Assembly (NCBI RefSeq): GCF_000315425.1
Contig: NZ_JH992924.1
Span: forward strand, 246,695-310,694
DNA: 64,000 nucleotides
Reading direction: 5' to 3'
Origin: Massilia timonae CCUG 45783
Lineage (GTDB): Bacteria > Pseudomonadota > Gammaproteobacteria > Burkholderiales > Burkholderiaceae_D
Shown here piece after piece: positions 48,176 through 55,740 of the stretch. Position 1 is the stretch's first letter. Each line of letters starts with the position of its first letter. The notes under the pieces were generated by a model that did not search any database, was not told where the DNA came from, and saw only the letters and a program-made list of their open reading frames with translations. The translations under genes were made by a program, and so were the position numbers.

Positions 48176-49317
48176 TGCCGGCCGGGGACGCGCTCGACGT
48201 CGGCATCGATGCCGACGTCGTCGTGCTGGGCGCCGGGCCGGCCGGGTGCGCGCTGGCGCTCAACCTGGCGCCCTTCAGGCGGGTGCTGGTGCTCGACAAG
48301 GGCGGCCCGGCGCCGCGCCGCGTGGGCGAGGCGCTGCCGGCCGCCGCCGGCCGGCTGCTGCGCGACATGCGTCTCGAGCGCGACTTCCTGGCGCAGGGGC
48401 ATGCCGCCTGTCACGTGACGCGCTCCTGCTGGGGCTCGTCCGCCCTGGTGGAGCAGGATGCCTTGCGCAATCTCGATGGGCCGGGCTGGCACCTGGACCG
48501 CGCGCGCTTCGATGCCTGGCTGGCCGACGTGGCGCGCACGCGCGGCGCCGCCCTGCTGGCCGGGACGCGCCTGGCCGGGCTGCGCCGCATCGACGACGGG
48601 GGAGCGCGCTGGCAGCTCGAAGTGCGGCGCCATGGCCAACCCTTGCAGATCCGGGCCGGCCTGGTGGTCGACGCGAGCGGCAGGGATGGGGTGCTGGCGC
48701 GCCACGTCGGCGCGCGGCGCCAGGCGCGGGGCAAGCTGGTCTGCGGCTGGCTGTTCGGCCGCGACGACGGCGCCGCGACCGGCGCCAGCGAGCTGCACGC
48801 CGAGGAGGACGGCTGGTGGTACACGGCGTCGTTGCCTGAACAGAGACGCCTGCTGGCCTTCTACACCGATGCCGACCTCCCGGCGGCGCGTTGCGCGCAT
48901 ACCGGCCCGGCCTTGCTGGCACGGCTGGCGCGCACGCCGGCGCTGCGCGCCAGCCTGGCCGGTGCGCGCTTCGATCCCGAGGACGGACACGGTTTTTGCG
49001 CCGCTCACGGCGCCGCGCTGGATCGTCCCTGGGGCGATGGCTGGCTCGCGGTCGGCGACGCCGCGCTCGCCTTCGATCCCCTGTCGTCCCAGGGCCTGTT
49101 CAATGCCCTGTACACCGGACTCGCCGGCGCCGAGGCGGCGCATCGGTATCTGGAAGGAGAGGCCGGCGCGCTGGAGGACTACGGCGGCGAGACCGCCCGC
49201 ATCGACCTGGCCTACCGCCGCCACCTGGACGCGTGGTATCGGATGGAAACCCGCTGGCCCGGCCACGCGTTCTGGCGCCGGCGCCTGGACGCGGCGCCGT
49301 CGGCCGTGCCGGCCTAG
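48175..49317 (+). CDS. LodB-like FAD-dependent oxidoreductase
   Basis: A 380-residue flavoprotein. An N-terminal dinucleotide fold (VVVLGAGPAGCALAL, about 14-28), VVDASGRDGVLARHVG in the middle and the second FAD segment WLAVGDAALAFDPLSSQGLFNALYTG. This is the halogenase/geranylgeranyl-reductase-like form of LodB, which in known systems is needed to make the CTQ cofactor of LodA. The ATG shares one base with the stop of the fusion gene, the arrangement seen in lodAB operons. The match supports both calls. Confidence 0.82.
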   Translation: MPAGDALDVGIDADVVVLGAGPAGCALALNLAPFRRVLVLDKGGPAPRRVGEALPAAAGRLLRDMRLERDFLAQGHAACHVTRSCWGSSALVEQDALRNLDGPGWHLDRARFDAWLADVARTRGAALLAGTRLAGLRRIDDGGARWQLEVRRHGQPLQIRAGLVVDASGRDGVLARHVGARRQARGKLVCGWLFGRDDGAATGASELHAEEDGWWYTASLPEQRRLLAFYTDADLPAARCAHTGPALLARLARTPALRASLAGARFDPEDGHGFCAAHGAALDRPWGDGWLAVGDAALAFDPLSSQGLFNALYTGLAGAEAAHRYLEGEAGALEDYGGETARIDLAYRRHLDAWYRMETRWPGHAFWRRRLDAAPSAVPA

Positions 49318-51014
49318 CGGGCAGCCCTGGCGCTTTCCGCCTGCCGGCGGATCGTCTCCAGGGTGGCGTTCGGGGTGATCAGGTTGCCGTCGTAGCGCAG
49401 CTCGATCACGGCCGGCAGCTGGTGCTGTTCCGCATGCTCGAGCGCGCGCCGCAGCGCCGGCGCGAAATCCCCGGTCTTGTCGACGACTTCTCCATGGCCG
49501 CCGTAGGCGCGCGCCAGCGCGGCGAAGTCCGGATTGTGCAGGCCGGTGCCCGACACGCGGCCCGGGTAGGTGCGTTCCTGGTGCATGCGGATGGTGCCGA
49601 ACATATTGTTGTTGAACACCAGGATTACCACGCCGGCGCCGTACTGGACGGCGGTCGCCAGTTCCTGGCCCGTCATCATGAATTCGCCGTCACCGGCGAA
49701 GGTCACCACGGCGCGCTCCGGCCACACGATCTTGGCGGCCACGCCGGCCGGCACGGCGTAACCCATCGCGCCATTGGTCGGCGCCAGCTGGGTGCGCATG
49801 CCGCCGTAGCGATAGAAGCGGTGCGCCCACGAGGCGTAGTTGCCGGCGCCGTTGGTGATGACGGCGTCGCGCGGCAGTTGATCCATCAAGTCCTGCACCA
49901 CCTGCCACAGGTCGAGCGGCACGCCTTCCTTGAGCAGCGCCGGCTGCGCCTGCCAGGCGGCCAGATCGGCCTTGGCCTCGGCCACGCTGTCCTGCCAGGC
50001 GGTGGCGTCGACCGGCTCCATCGCGGCCAGCATGGCGCAGGCTTGCGGCATGCCGCTGGCGATCATGAGTTCGCCCTGGTAGACGCTGCCCAGCTCTTCC
50101 GGGTCCGGGTGGATGTGGACCAGGCGCTGGCGCGGCACCGGCGAATCGAGCAGCGTGTAGCCGCCGGTCGTCATCTCGCCCAGGCGCGGGCCGATGGCGA
50201 TCACCAGGTCGGCTTCTTTGACGCGCGCGGCCAGCTTGGGGTTGATGCCGATGCCGACGTCGCCGGCGTAATTTGGGTGCGCGTTGTCGAGCAGGTCCTG
50301 GAAGCGGAAGGTGCAGCCCACCGGCAAGCGGTTTGCTTCGGCGAAGCGGGCCAGGTCGGCGCAGGCCTGCGCGTTCCAGGTGCCGCCACCCAGCAGCACG
50401 ATCGGACGCCGGGCGTCTTGCAGCATGGCGCGCAGGCGGGCGATCTGCTCGCCCGTTGGCGCGCCGTGCGACGGCTGGTAGGGACGGGTGTCGGCTACTG
50501 CCGCCGTCGACACCAGCATGTCTTCCGGCAGCGCCAGCACCACCGGGCCGGGACGGCCGCTGGTGGCCACCTGGAAGGCGCGCGCCAAATATTCCGGGAT
50601 GCGGTCGGCGCGATCGATCTGGGCCACCCATTTCACCATCTGGCCATACATGCGGCGATAGTCGATTTCCTGGAAGGCTTCGCGGTCGACGAAGTCGTTG
50701 CCGACCTGGCCGATGAACAGGATCATCGGGGTGGAGTCCTGATAGGCGGTGTGCACGCCGATCGAGGCGTTGGTGGCGCCGGGACCGCGGGTGACAAAGC
50801 AGATGCCGGGTTTGCCCGTCATCTTGCCGTAGGCCTCGGCCATGAATGCCGCGCCCCCTTCCTGGCGGTTGATCACGAAGCGGATGTTCGAGTCGTGCAG
50901 CGCATCGAGCACGTCCAGGTAGCTTTCGCCGGGGACGCCGAAGGCGGTGTCGACGCCGTGGACGTGGAGCGCATCGACCAGGAGCTGGCCGCCGGTGCGG
51001 GAAGGGTGGGTCAT
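49314..51014 (-). CDS. Thiamine diphosphate-dependent enzyme (acetolactate synthase-like)
   Basis: A 566-residue ThDP enzyme. The catalytic glutamate is Glu52 in NRQEGGAAFMAEAYG, and the ThDP/Mg motif starts at TFAGDGEFMM and ends near FNNNMFGTI. The overall form is that of acetolactate synthase large subunits, benzoylformate decarboxylases and related 2-oxo acid enzymes; no small subunit gene adjoins, so a catabolic role is possible. It converges on the LodB-like gene with a four-base overlap of stop codons. Confidence 0.88.
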   Translation of the reverse strand: MTHPSRTGGQLLVDALHVHGVDTAFGVPGESYLDVLDALHDSNIRFVINRQEGGAAFMAEAYGKMTGKPGICFVTRGPGATNASIGVHTAYQDSTPMILFIGQVGNDFVDREAFQEIDYRRMYGQMVKWVAQIDRADRIPEYLARAFQVATSGRPGPVVLALPEDMLVSTAAVADTRPYQPSHGAPTGEQIARLRAMLQDARRPIVLLGGGTWNAQACADLARFAEANRLPVGCTFRFQDLLDNAHPNYAGDVGIGINPKLAARVKEADLVIAIGPRLGEMTTGGYTLLDSPVPRQRLVHIHPDPEELGSVYQGELMIASGMPQACAMLAAMEPVDATAWQDSVAEAKADLAAWQAQPALLKEGVPLDLWQVVQDLMDQLPRDAVITNGAGNYASWAHRFYRYGGMRTQLAPTNGAMGYAVPAGVAAKIVWPERAVVTFAGDGEFMMTGQELATAVQYGAGVVILVFNNNMFGTIRMHQERTYPGRVSGTGLHNPDFAALARAYGGHGEVVDKTGDFAPALRRALEHAEQHQLPAVIELRYDGNLITPNATLETIRRQAESARAAR

Positions 51015-51184
51015 GGAGAGGTCATCCTTGAGGTTTTGGCATCTTCGGCATTCTATGTGAGCACGCCCGTGTCGGCTTTTGAAATGGCGACACTAAATTT
51101 CAGATTTCTTTTAGCGCTATTAGTTGCTGGAATGCGACGTGGATATGCATACAGAATAGCAATTAGGAAATTTATGTTTTCAGA

Positions 51185-51214
51185 TTGACACTGATGTTTT
51201 CCAGTATTTATATT
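51185..51214 (+). promoter_or_regulatory. Sigma-70 promoter of the AT-rich lipoprotein pair
   Basis: TTGACA (51185-51190) and TATATT (51209-51214) with an 18-base spacer, in a stretch of very AT-rich DNA 55 bases before the first lipoprotein start. It is the best-looking housekeeping promoter in the window. Confidence 0.7.
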
Positions 51215-51268
51215 TACTGAGGCAATTTATGTTGCTAAAAAATATAATATTTACTAGGGAATATTCGT

Positions 51269-51676
51269 ATGAAAAAGACCATAGCAATAACTTTGGCAGC
51301 GTGTATGACGTTGACCGGATGCGCGACTGCCTCTAAGGATGTCCCGGTCGCATACGTTTCGCCAATGCAATACCAAGCCTATGACTGTGAACAGCTGAGC
51401 AGTGAGATACAAAGAATCCAGTCTCGTGTCGTTCAACTGGGTGGACGCTTGGACGAGGCAGCATCGAATGATAAAGCCATTGCAGGAGTGGGTATTGTTC
51501 TGTTCTGGCCTGCGTTGTTCGCATTGGGCGGGACGAAGCAGCAAGAAGCTGACTATGCAAGACTGCGCGGCGAATACGATGCCAGCCATCAGGCTGCGAT
51601 CCTGAAAAAATGCTCAGGTGCCGTTGCAGCGCCTGGCAACTCCCCGGTTGTTACTTCTACTCAAACGGGACTCTGA
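51269..51676 (+). CDS. Small lipoprotein
   Basis: A 135-residue lipoprotein (MKKTIAITLAACMTLTGC, Cys18). It has a coiled helical segment (YDCEQLSSEIQRIQSRV) and a hydrophobic helix (IAGVGIVLFWPALFALGG, about 72-89), then a second helix that ends at another Cys. The pattern with FWPALFALGGTKQQE is found in many proteobacterial hypothetical lipoproteins. Function unknown. It overlaps the next lipoprotein gene by one base (TGATG). Base composition is markedly more AT-rich than the neighbours. Confidence 0.75.
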   Translation: MKKTIAITLAACMTLTGCATASKDVPVAYVSPMQYQAYDCEQLSSEIQRIQSRVVQLGGRLDEAASNDKAIAGVGIVLFWPALFALGGTKQQEADYARLRGEYDASHQAAILKKCSGAVAAPGNSPVVTSTQTGL

Positions 51677-52245
51677 TGAGAACAGACAACTTGAAAAACG
51701 TCGTCATTGCCGCACCGCTCGTCTTGACACTCCTGCTCACTGGTTGCGCCGCCCCGGCACGTATTGATCAGATGACCGCCCACGCAACGCCGCAACAGCG
51801 AATCGGACAGACGCCACTTCGTTCAAATGTTGCTGTAAAGGATGTAACCGGCGGAAAAGAAACGAACCCAATGTGGGTATCGAATGTTGGCAATAGTGAA
51901 TTCGAGCAAGCTTTGGAGGGATCACTGCGTGATGCAGGCCTGCTAGCAAACGGTAAGCAGGCAGGGAAGTACCTGCTAATAGCGCATTTGGAGCGCGTAG
52001 ATCAGCCAATGGCAGGGTTTGATATGACTGTCACTGTTGGCGTAATGTACTCCGTGATCGAGCGAACGACTGGCAAGGAAATCCTGACCCGCCGTATCAG
52101 CGTCCCGTATACCGCTTCGTTCAGTGCTGCATTTGCTGGCACAGAGCGTTTGCGAATCGCAAACGAGGGTGCAGTGCGAGCCAACATCACAAAGCTGATC
52201 GAAGAGTTGTTTGCTTTAAACGTTGACAAGATAGCCTTGAATTGA
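51676..52245 (+). CDS. Second lipoprotein (YajG-like)
   Basis: A 189-residue lipoprotein (signal to LLTGC, Cys24). The mature part is beta-rich; NSEFEQALEGSLRDAGLLA and a later FALNVDKIALN are reminiscent of the YajG/GNA1162-like lipoprotein families, but the match is loose. It is translated together with the previous gene and shares its AT-rich composition. No transporter or secretion gene is adjacent to suggest a task. Confidence 0.7.
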   Translation: MRTDNLKNVVIAAPLVLTLLLTGCAAPARIDQMTAHATPQQRIGQTPLRSNVAVKDVTGGKETNPMWVSNVGNSEFEQALEGSLRDAGLLANGKQAGKYLLIAHLERVDQPMAGFDMTVTVGVMYSVIERTTGKEILTRRISVPYTASFSAAFAGTERLRIANEGAVRANITKLIEELFALNVDKIALN

Positions 52246-52254
52246 GCGGAAGAA

Positions 52255-52277
52255 CCTCTCCCGCTTCAGGGGAGAGG
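52255..52277 (+). terminator. Possible terminator between the lipoprotein pair and rnpB
   Basis: CCTCTCCC and GGGAGAGG form an 8-bp stem with a 7-base loop, 10 bases after the lipoprotein stop. Only a weak T run follows (ACTTAATCT), so the call is uncertain. Confidence 0.4.
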
Positions 52278-52335
52278 ACTTAATCTGTGCTGCAGGCCCC
52301 TACCGACAGCGGCGAGCGAGTACAATACCGCCCGT

Positions 52336-52680
52336 GAAGCAGGCCAGACAGTCGCTGGTCCACGCCGCAAGGTCGTGGACGGGAGGAAGGTCCGGACTCC
52401 ACAGAGCGGGGTGACGGTTAACGGCCGTCCGCTGAAAGCCGTCTGGCGCAAGCCAGCGGTATAAGGCGAGGAATAGGGCCACAGAGACGAGCGTATTCAG
52501 TTACGGTGAAACGCGGTAACCTCCACCTGGAGCAATTCCAAATAGGCACGCGTTGATGTTGCTCGCGGAGCGTGCGGGTAGGAAGCTTGAGCGCTGGAGT
52601 AATCCAGCGCCTAGAGGAATGGCTGTCCATGCGCCGCCGCAAGGTGGCGTTACACAGAATCCGGCCTATCGGCCTGCTTT
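52336..52680 (+). ncRNA. rnpB: RNase P RNA (class A)
   Basis: The catalytic RNA that matures the 5' ends of tRNAs. The conserved core GAGGAAGGTCCGGACTCC (52383-52400 region) and CACAGA, then GCGGTAACCTCC in the middle and ACAGAATCCGGCCTATCGG at the 3' end are all present. The terminal helix P1 is formed by AAGCAGGCC (52337-52345) and GGCCTGCTT (52671-52679), which fixes the ends. A -10 (TACAAT, 52321-52326) lies directly upstream. Confidence 0.96.
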
Positions 52681-52781
52681 ACTTATAATTCCCCGAGGCG
52701 CGTGATCCACGCGCCTTGTTGACGGTCGTCCCGGACCGCTTTGCCCTGGCGTTCCGCGCCGGCCAGAGTCCGGAGACGCCT

Positions 52782-54275
52782 TTGACCCAATACATCCTTG
52801 CCCTCGACCAGGGCACGACCAGCTCGCGCGCCATCCTGTTCGACCGCGCCGGCCTGCCGGTGGCCAGCTGCCAGCGAGAGTACCCCCAATATTTTCCCCA
52901 GCCCGGCTGGGTCGAGCACGACCCGCTCGACATCTGGCACAGCCAGCTCGCCTGCGCGCGCGAAGCATTGGCGCAAGCCGGCATCCAGGCCGCGCAGCTC
53001 GCCGCGATCGGCATCGCCAACCAGCGCGAGACCACGCTCCTGTGGGACCGCGTTAGCGGCGAGCCGGTGGCCAACGCCATCGTGTGGCAGGACCGGCGTA
53101 CCGCCGGCGCCTGCGACCGCCTGCGCGAGGCGGGCAAGGCCGCCTTCATCCAGCAACGCTCGGGCCTCGAGCTCGACGCCTATTTTTCCGCCACCAAATT
53201 GCAATGGCTGCTGAACCATGTTCCTGGCGCGCGCAGCCGGGCCGAGAAGGGCGAGCTGGCCTTCGGCACCGTCGACAGCTGGCTGGTCTGGCGCCTGTGT
53301 GGCCGCCACGTCACCGATACCAGCAATGCCGCGCGCACGATGCTGTTCAACATCCATGCGCTGGCCTGGGACGACGACTTGCTGGCGCTGTTCGACATTC
53401 CGCGCGCGCTGCTGCCCGAGGTCGTTCCCAGCGCCGGCGTCGTCGGGCTGGCCGCCGAGGAGTGGTTCGGCCACGCGATCCCGATCGCCGGCATCGCCGG
53501 CGACCAGCAGGCCGCCACCTTCGGCCAGGCCTGCCACCGCAAGGGCCTGGTCAAGAATACCTACGGCACCGGCTGTTTCATGCTGATGCATGCAGGTGAT
53601 TCCGCGCCGGTCTCGCGCAAGCGCCTGCTGGCGACGGTCGGCTGGACGGTCGCGGGCCGCACCGACTACCTGCTCGAGGGCAGCGTCTTCATGGGCGGCG
53701 CCACCGTGCAATGGCTGCGCGACGGCCTGGGCATCATCCGCCAGTCGCACGAGGTGGAGGCCCTCGCCACCAGCGTGCCCGACAGCGGTGGCGTGATGCT
53801 GGTGCCGGCCTTCACCGGCCTCGGCGCGCCGCACTGGGATCCGTATGCGCGCGGCACCATTCTCGGCATGACGCGCGGCACGGGCGCCGCCCACATCGCG
53901 CGCGCCGCGGTCGAGGCCATCGCCTACCAGAGCGCCGAGCTGCTGGCGGCCATGCAGAAGGACGCCGCCTGCGCCGTCACCGAGCTGCGCGCCGACGGCG
54001 GCGCCGCCCGCAACGACTTGCTGATGCAATTCCAGGCCGACCTGCTCGGCGTCGAGGTGGTGCGTCCGCGCGTCACCGAAACCACGGCCCTGGGCGCGGC
54101 CTACCTGGCCGGCCTGGCCTGCGGCTACTGGGAATCGCTGGAGGCGATCGAGGCGCAATGGCAGGTCGAGCGCCGCTACACGCCAGGCATGGACGCCGGC
54201 CGCCGCGCCGAACTGCTGGCGCGCTGGGCGCGGGCGGTCGCGCATGCGCGTTCCTGGGCCACGCCGGAAGAGTGA
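52782..54275 (+). CDS. glpK: Glycerol kinase
   Basis: A 497-residue FGGY kinase that makes glycerol 3-phosphate from glycerol and ATP. It opens with [18 protein letters not shown] and has the hallmark [13 protein letters not shown] and the ATP-site segment [19 protein letters not shown]. No ATG gives the right length: the start is a TTG at 52782 with GGAG seven bases upstream, giving the usual length of about 500. It follows rnpB closely; no glpF or glpD is adjacent. Confidence 0.94.
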   Translation: MTQYILALDQGTTSSRAILFDRAGLPVASCQREYPQYFPQPGWVEHDPLDIWHSQLACAREALAQAGIQAAQLAAIGIANQRETTLLWDRVSGEPVANAIVWQDRRTAGACDRLREAGKAAFIQQRSGLELDAYFSATKLQWLLNHVPGARSRAEKGELAFGTVDSWLVWRLCGRHVTDTSNAARTMLFNIHALAWDDDLLALFDIPRALLPEVVPSAGVVGLAAEEWFGHAIPIAGIAGDQQAATFGQACHRKGLVKNTYGTGCFMLMHAGDSAPVSRKRLLATVGWTVAGRTDYLLEGSVFMGGATVQWLRDGLGIIRQSHEVEALATSVPDSGGVMLVPAFTGLGAPHWDPYARGTILGMTRGTGAAHIARAAVEAIAYQSAELLAAMQKDAACAVTELRADGGAARNDLLMQFQADLLGVEVVRPRVTETTALGAAYLAGLACGYWESLEAIEAQWQVERRYTPGMDAGRRAELLARWARAVAHARSWATPEE

Positions 54276-54353
54276 GGTCGGTGTAGCAATTTCACCACGC
54301 TGTTGCATAAAACCAGCAAAATTGAAATAGTCAGCAAAAGTGATGAAAAGCAT

Positions 54354-54381
54354 TTGATTCCGTACGGAAACGAGGTATCAT
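54354..54381 (+). promoter_or_regulatory. Promoter of the Csu-type pilus operon with palindrome in the spacer
   Basis: TTGATT (54354-54359) and TATCAT (54376-54381) are 16 bases apart. A perfect 12-base palindrome TTCCGTACGGAA (54358-54369) fills the front of the spacer and overlaps the -35, a good position for a repressor. Confidence 0.55.
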
Positions 54382-54448
54382 ATTTTCCGAGTTGAGCAAT
54401 TTCGTGTGCGTCATGGTGATCGCGCCCTCAACACCTGGAGAAAAGAAA

Positions 54449-54958
54449 ATGATGTCGACCTCGAACCGTAACCGCGTATTGGCTGCTGTCCTGGCTGCCG
54501 TCATGCCTTTCACCAGCGTGTACGCCGCCAGCCCGGCCACCGCGAAATTCGACGTGACGATGAGCGTCGTTGCCGACTGCACCGTCACCGCGACCAGCCT
54601 CGATTTCGGCCAGACCGGCCTGATCACCACGGCCAAGAACGGTCAATCGAACTTGACTGTGACATGCACCAACACTACGCCTTACAATGTGGGCCTGGAT
54701 GCCGGTACCGGCGCCGGTTCGAGCGGCACGACGCGTTACCTGTCGGGCAGCAGCGGCACCAATACCGACACCGTGAAGTTCAACCTGTACCGTGCGCCGG
54801 GCGCGGGCCTGTGGGGCAACACCCAGGGCACCGACACGCTCGCCGGAACTGGAAACGGCGACAAGCAGACCTTGACCGTGTACGGCGAGATCCCGGTGCA
54901 GAATGCGCCGACGCCGGACAACTACAAATCGTCGATCACGGCATCCGTGTATTTCTAA
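54449..54958 (+). CDS. Spore coat U domain pilin (Csu-type major subunit)
   Basis: A 169-residue secreted protein. Signal peptide to about residue 29 (VYAASPATA), then one SCPU domain: FDVTMSVVADCTVTATSLDFG, a second Cys in LTVTCTNTTPYNVGLD, and the C-terminal NYKSSITASVYF. Such proteins polymerise into archaic (sigma) chaperone-usher pili like the Csu pili of Acinetobacter that build biofilms. ATG at 54449 with GGAG eight bases upstream. Confidence 0.9.
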   Translation: MMSTSNRNRVLAAVLAAVMPFTSVYAASPATAKFDVTMSVVADCTVTATSLDFGQTGLITTAKNGQSNLTVTCTNTTPYNVGLDAGTGAGSSGTTRYLSGSSGTNTDTVKFNLYRAPGAGLWGNTQGTDTLAGTGNGDKQTLTVYGEIPVQNAPTPDNYKSSITASVYF

Positions 54959-54970
54959 ACTGGAGTGTGC

Positions 54971-55726
54971 ATGCGGAGTCTTCGCTGCGCCGCAATCGCT
55001 GCGGTCCGCTTTACAGCCTTGTCCATGGTCCTGGCGGCCGGCCAGCTGGCGCATGGCGCCAACCTGCAGATTTCGCCGGTCTCGATCAGCTTCCAGCCGG
55101 GCCAGAACGCGGCCGGCATCCAGCTCCAGAACAATGGCGATACGCCCCTGTACGGCCAGGTGAGGGTGTACGCATGGGACCAGCGTAACGGCGTCGACGA
55201 CCTGACCCCGACCACCCAGCTGGTGGCCAGCCCGCCGGTGATCGAAGTCGCCCCCAACAGCACCCAGACCATCCGCCTGGTGCGCCGCCCGGGTGCGCAG
55301 GGCGCGGCCGCCGCCGGCGCCGCCGAACAGACCTACCGCATCCTCATCGACGAACTCCCGCGTGGCGACAGCCAGCAGGGCAACGTCGCGATCCGCCTCC
55401 AGTATTCGGTACCGGCCTTCGTGCTGCCGGCCGACGGCCAGGCCGCGCCCAGGCTCGAATGGAGCACCTTCCAGCGCGGTGGCGCCTGGCACCTGCGCGC
55501 CTTCAACGCCGGCACCCTGCACGCCCAGATCGGCGCCACCAGCGTGCGCATCGGCGAGCGCGACGTGGAACTCTCCAAGGGCTTGCTGGGCTATGCGTTG
55601 CCGGGCCGCGCCCGCGAATGGGCTTTGCCGCCCGACGTCGCAGCCGGCATGCCGGCGTCCCTGGGGATCCAGGCCACGGTGAATACCCGGCCCCAGTCCG
55701 CCAGCGCCGCCGTCGCCAGGGACTGA
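54971..55726 (+). CDS. Periplasmic pilus chaperone (Csu-type)
   Basis: A 251-residue FGL/FGS-type periplasmic chaperone. Signal peptide to about residue 29 (LAHGA). The first immunoglobulin-like domain holds the G1 strand partner segments LQISPVSISFQPGQNAAGIQLQN-like and QTYRILIDELP; the second domain ends in the usual beta strands. It caps the SCPU subunits before they reach the usher. 12 bases after the pilin stop. Confidence 0.9.
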   Translation: MRSLRCAAIAAVRFTALSMVLAAGQLAHGANLQISPVSISFQPGQNAAGIQLQNNGDTPLYGQVRVYAWDQRNGVDDLTPTTQLVASPPVIEVAPNSTQTIRLVRRPGAQGAAAAGAAEQTYRILIDELPRGDSQQGNVAIRLQYSVPAFVLPADGQAAPRLEWSTFQRGGAWHLRAFNAGTLHAQIGATSVRIGERDVELSKGLLGYALPGRAREWALPPDVAAGMPASLGIQATVNTRPQSASAAVARD

Positions 55727-55740
55727 GTCCTCGTGCAGCA

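Noticed and set aside
49314..51014. ThDP enzyme as part of the catalase-LodA pathway
   Set aside because: It is convergent with the LodB-like gene, not in the same operon, and no shared intermediate can be named. Adjacency alone is not enough.
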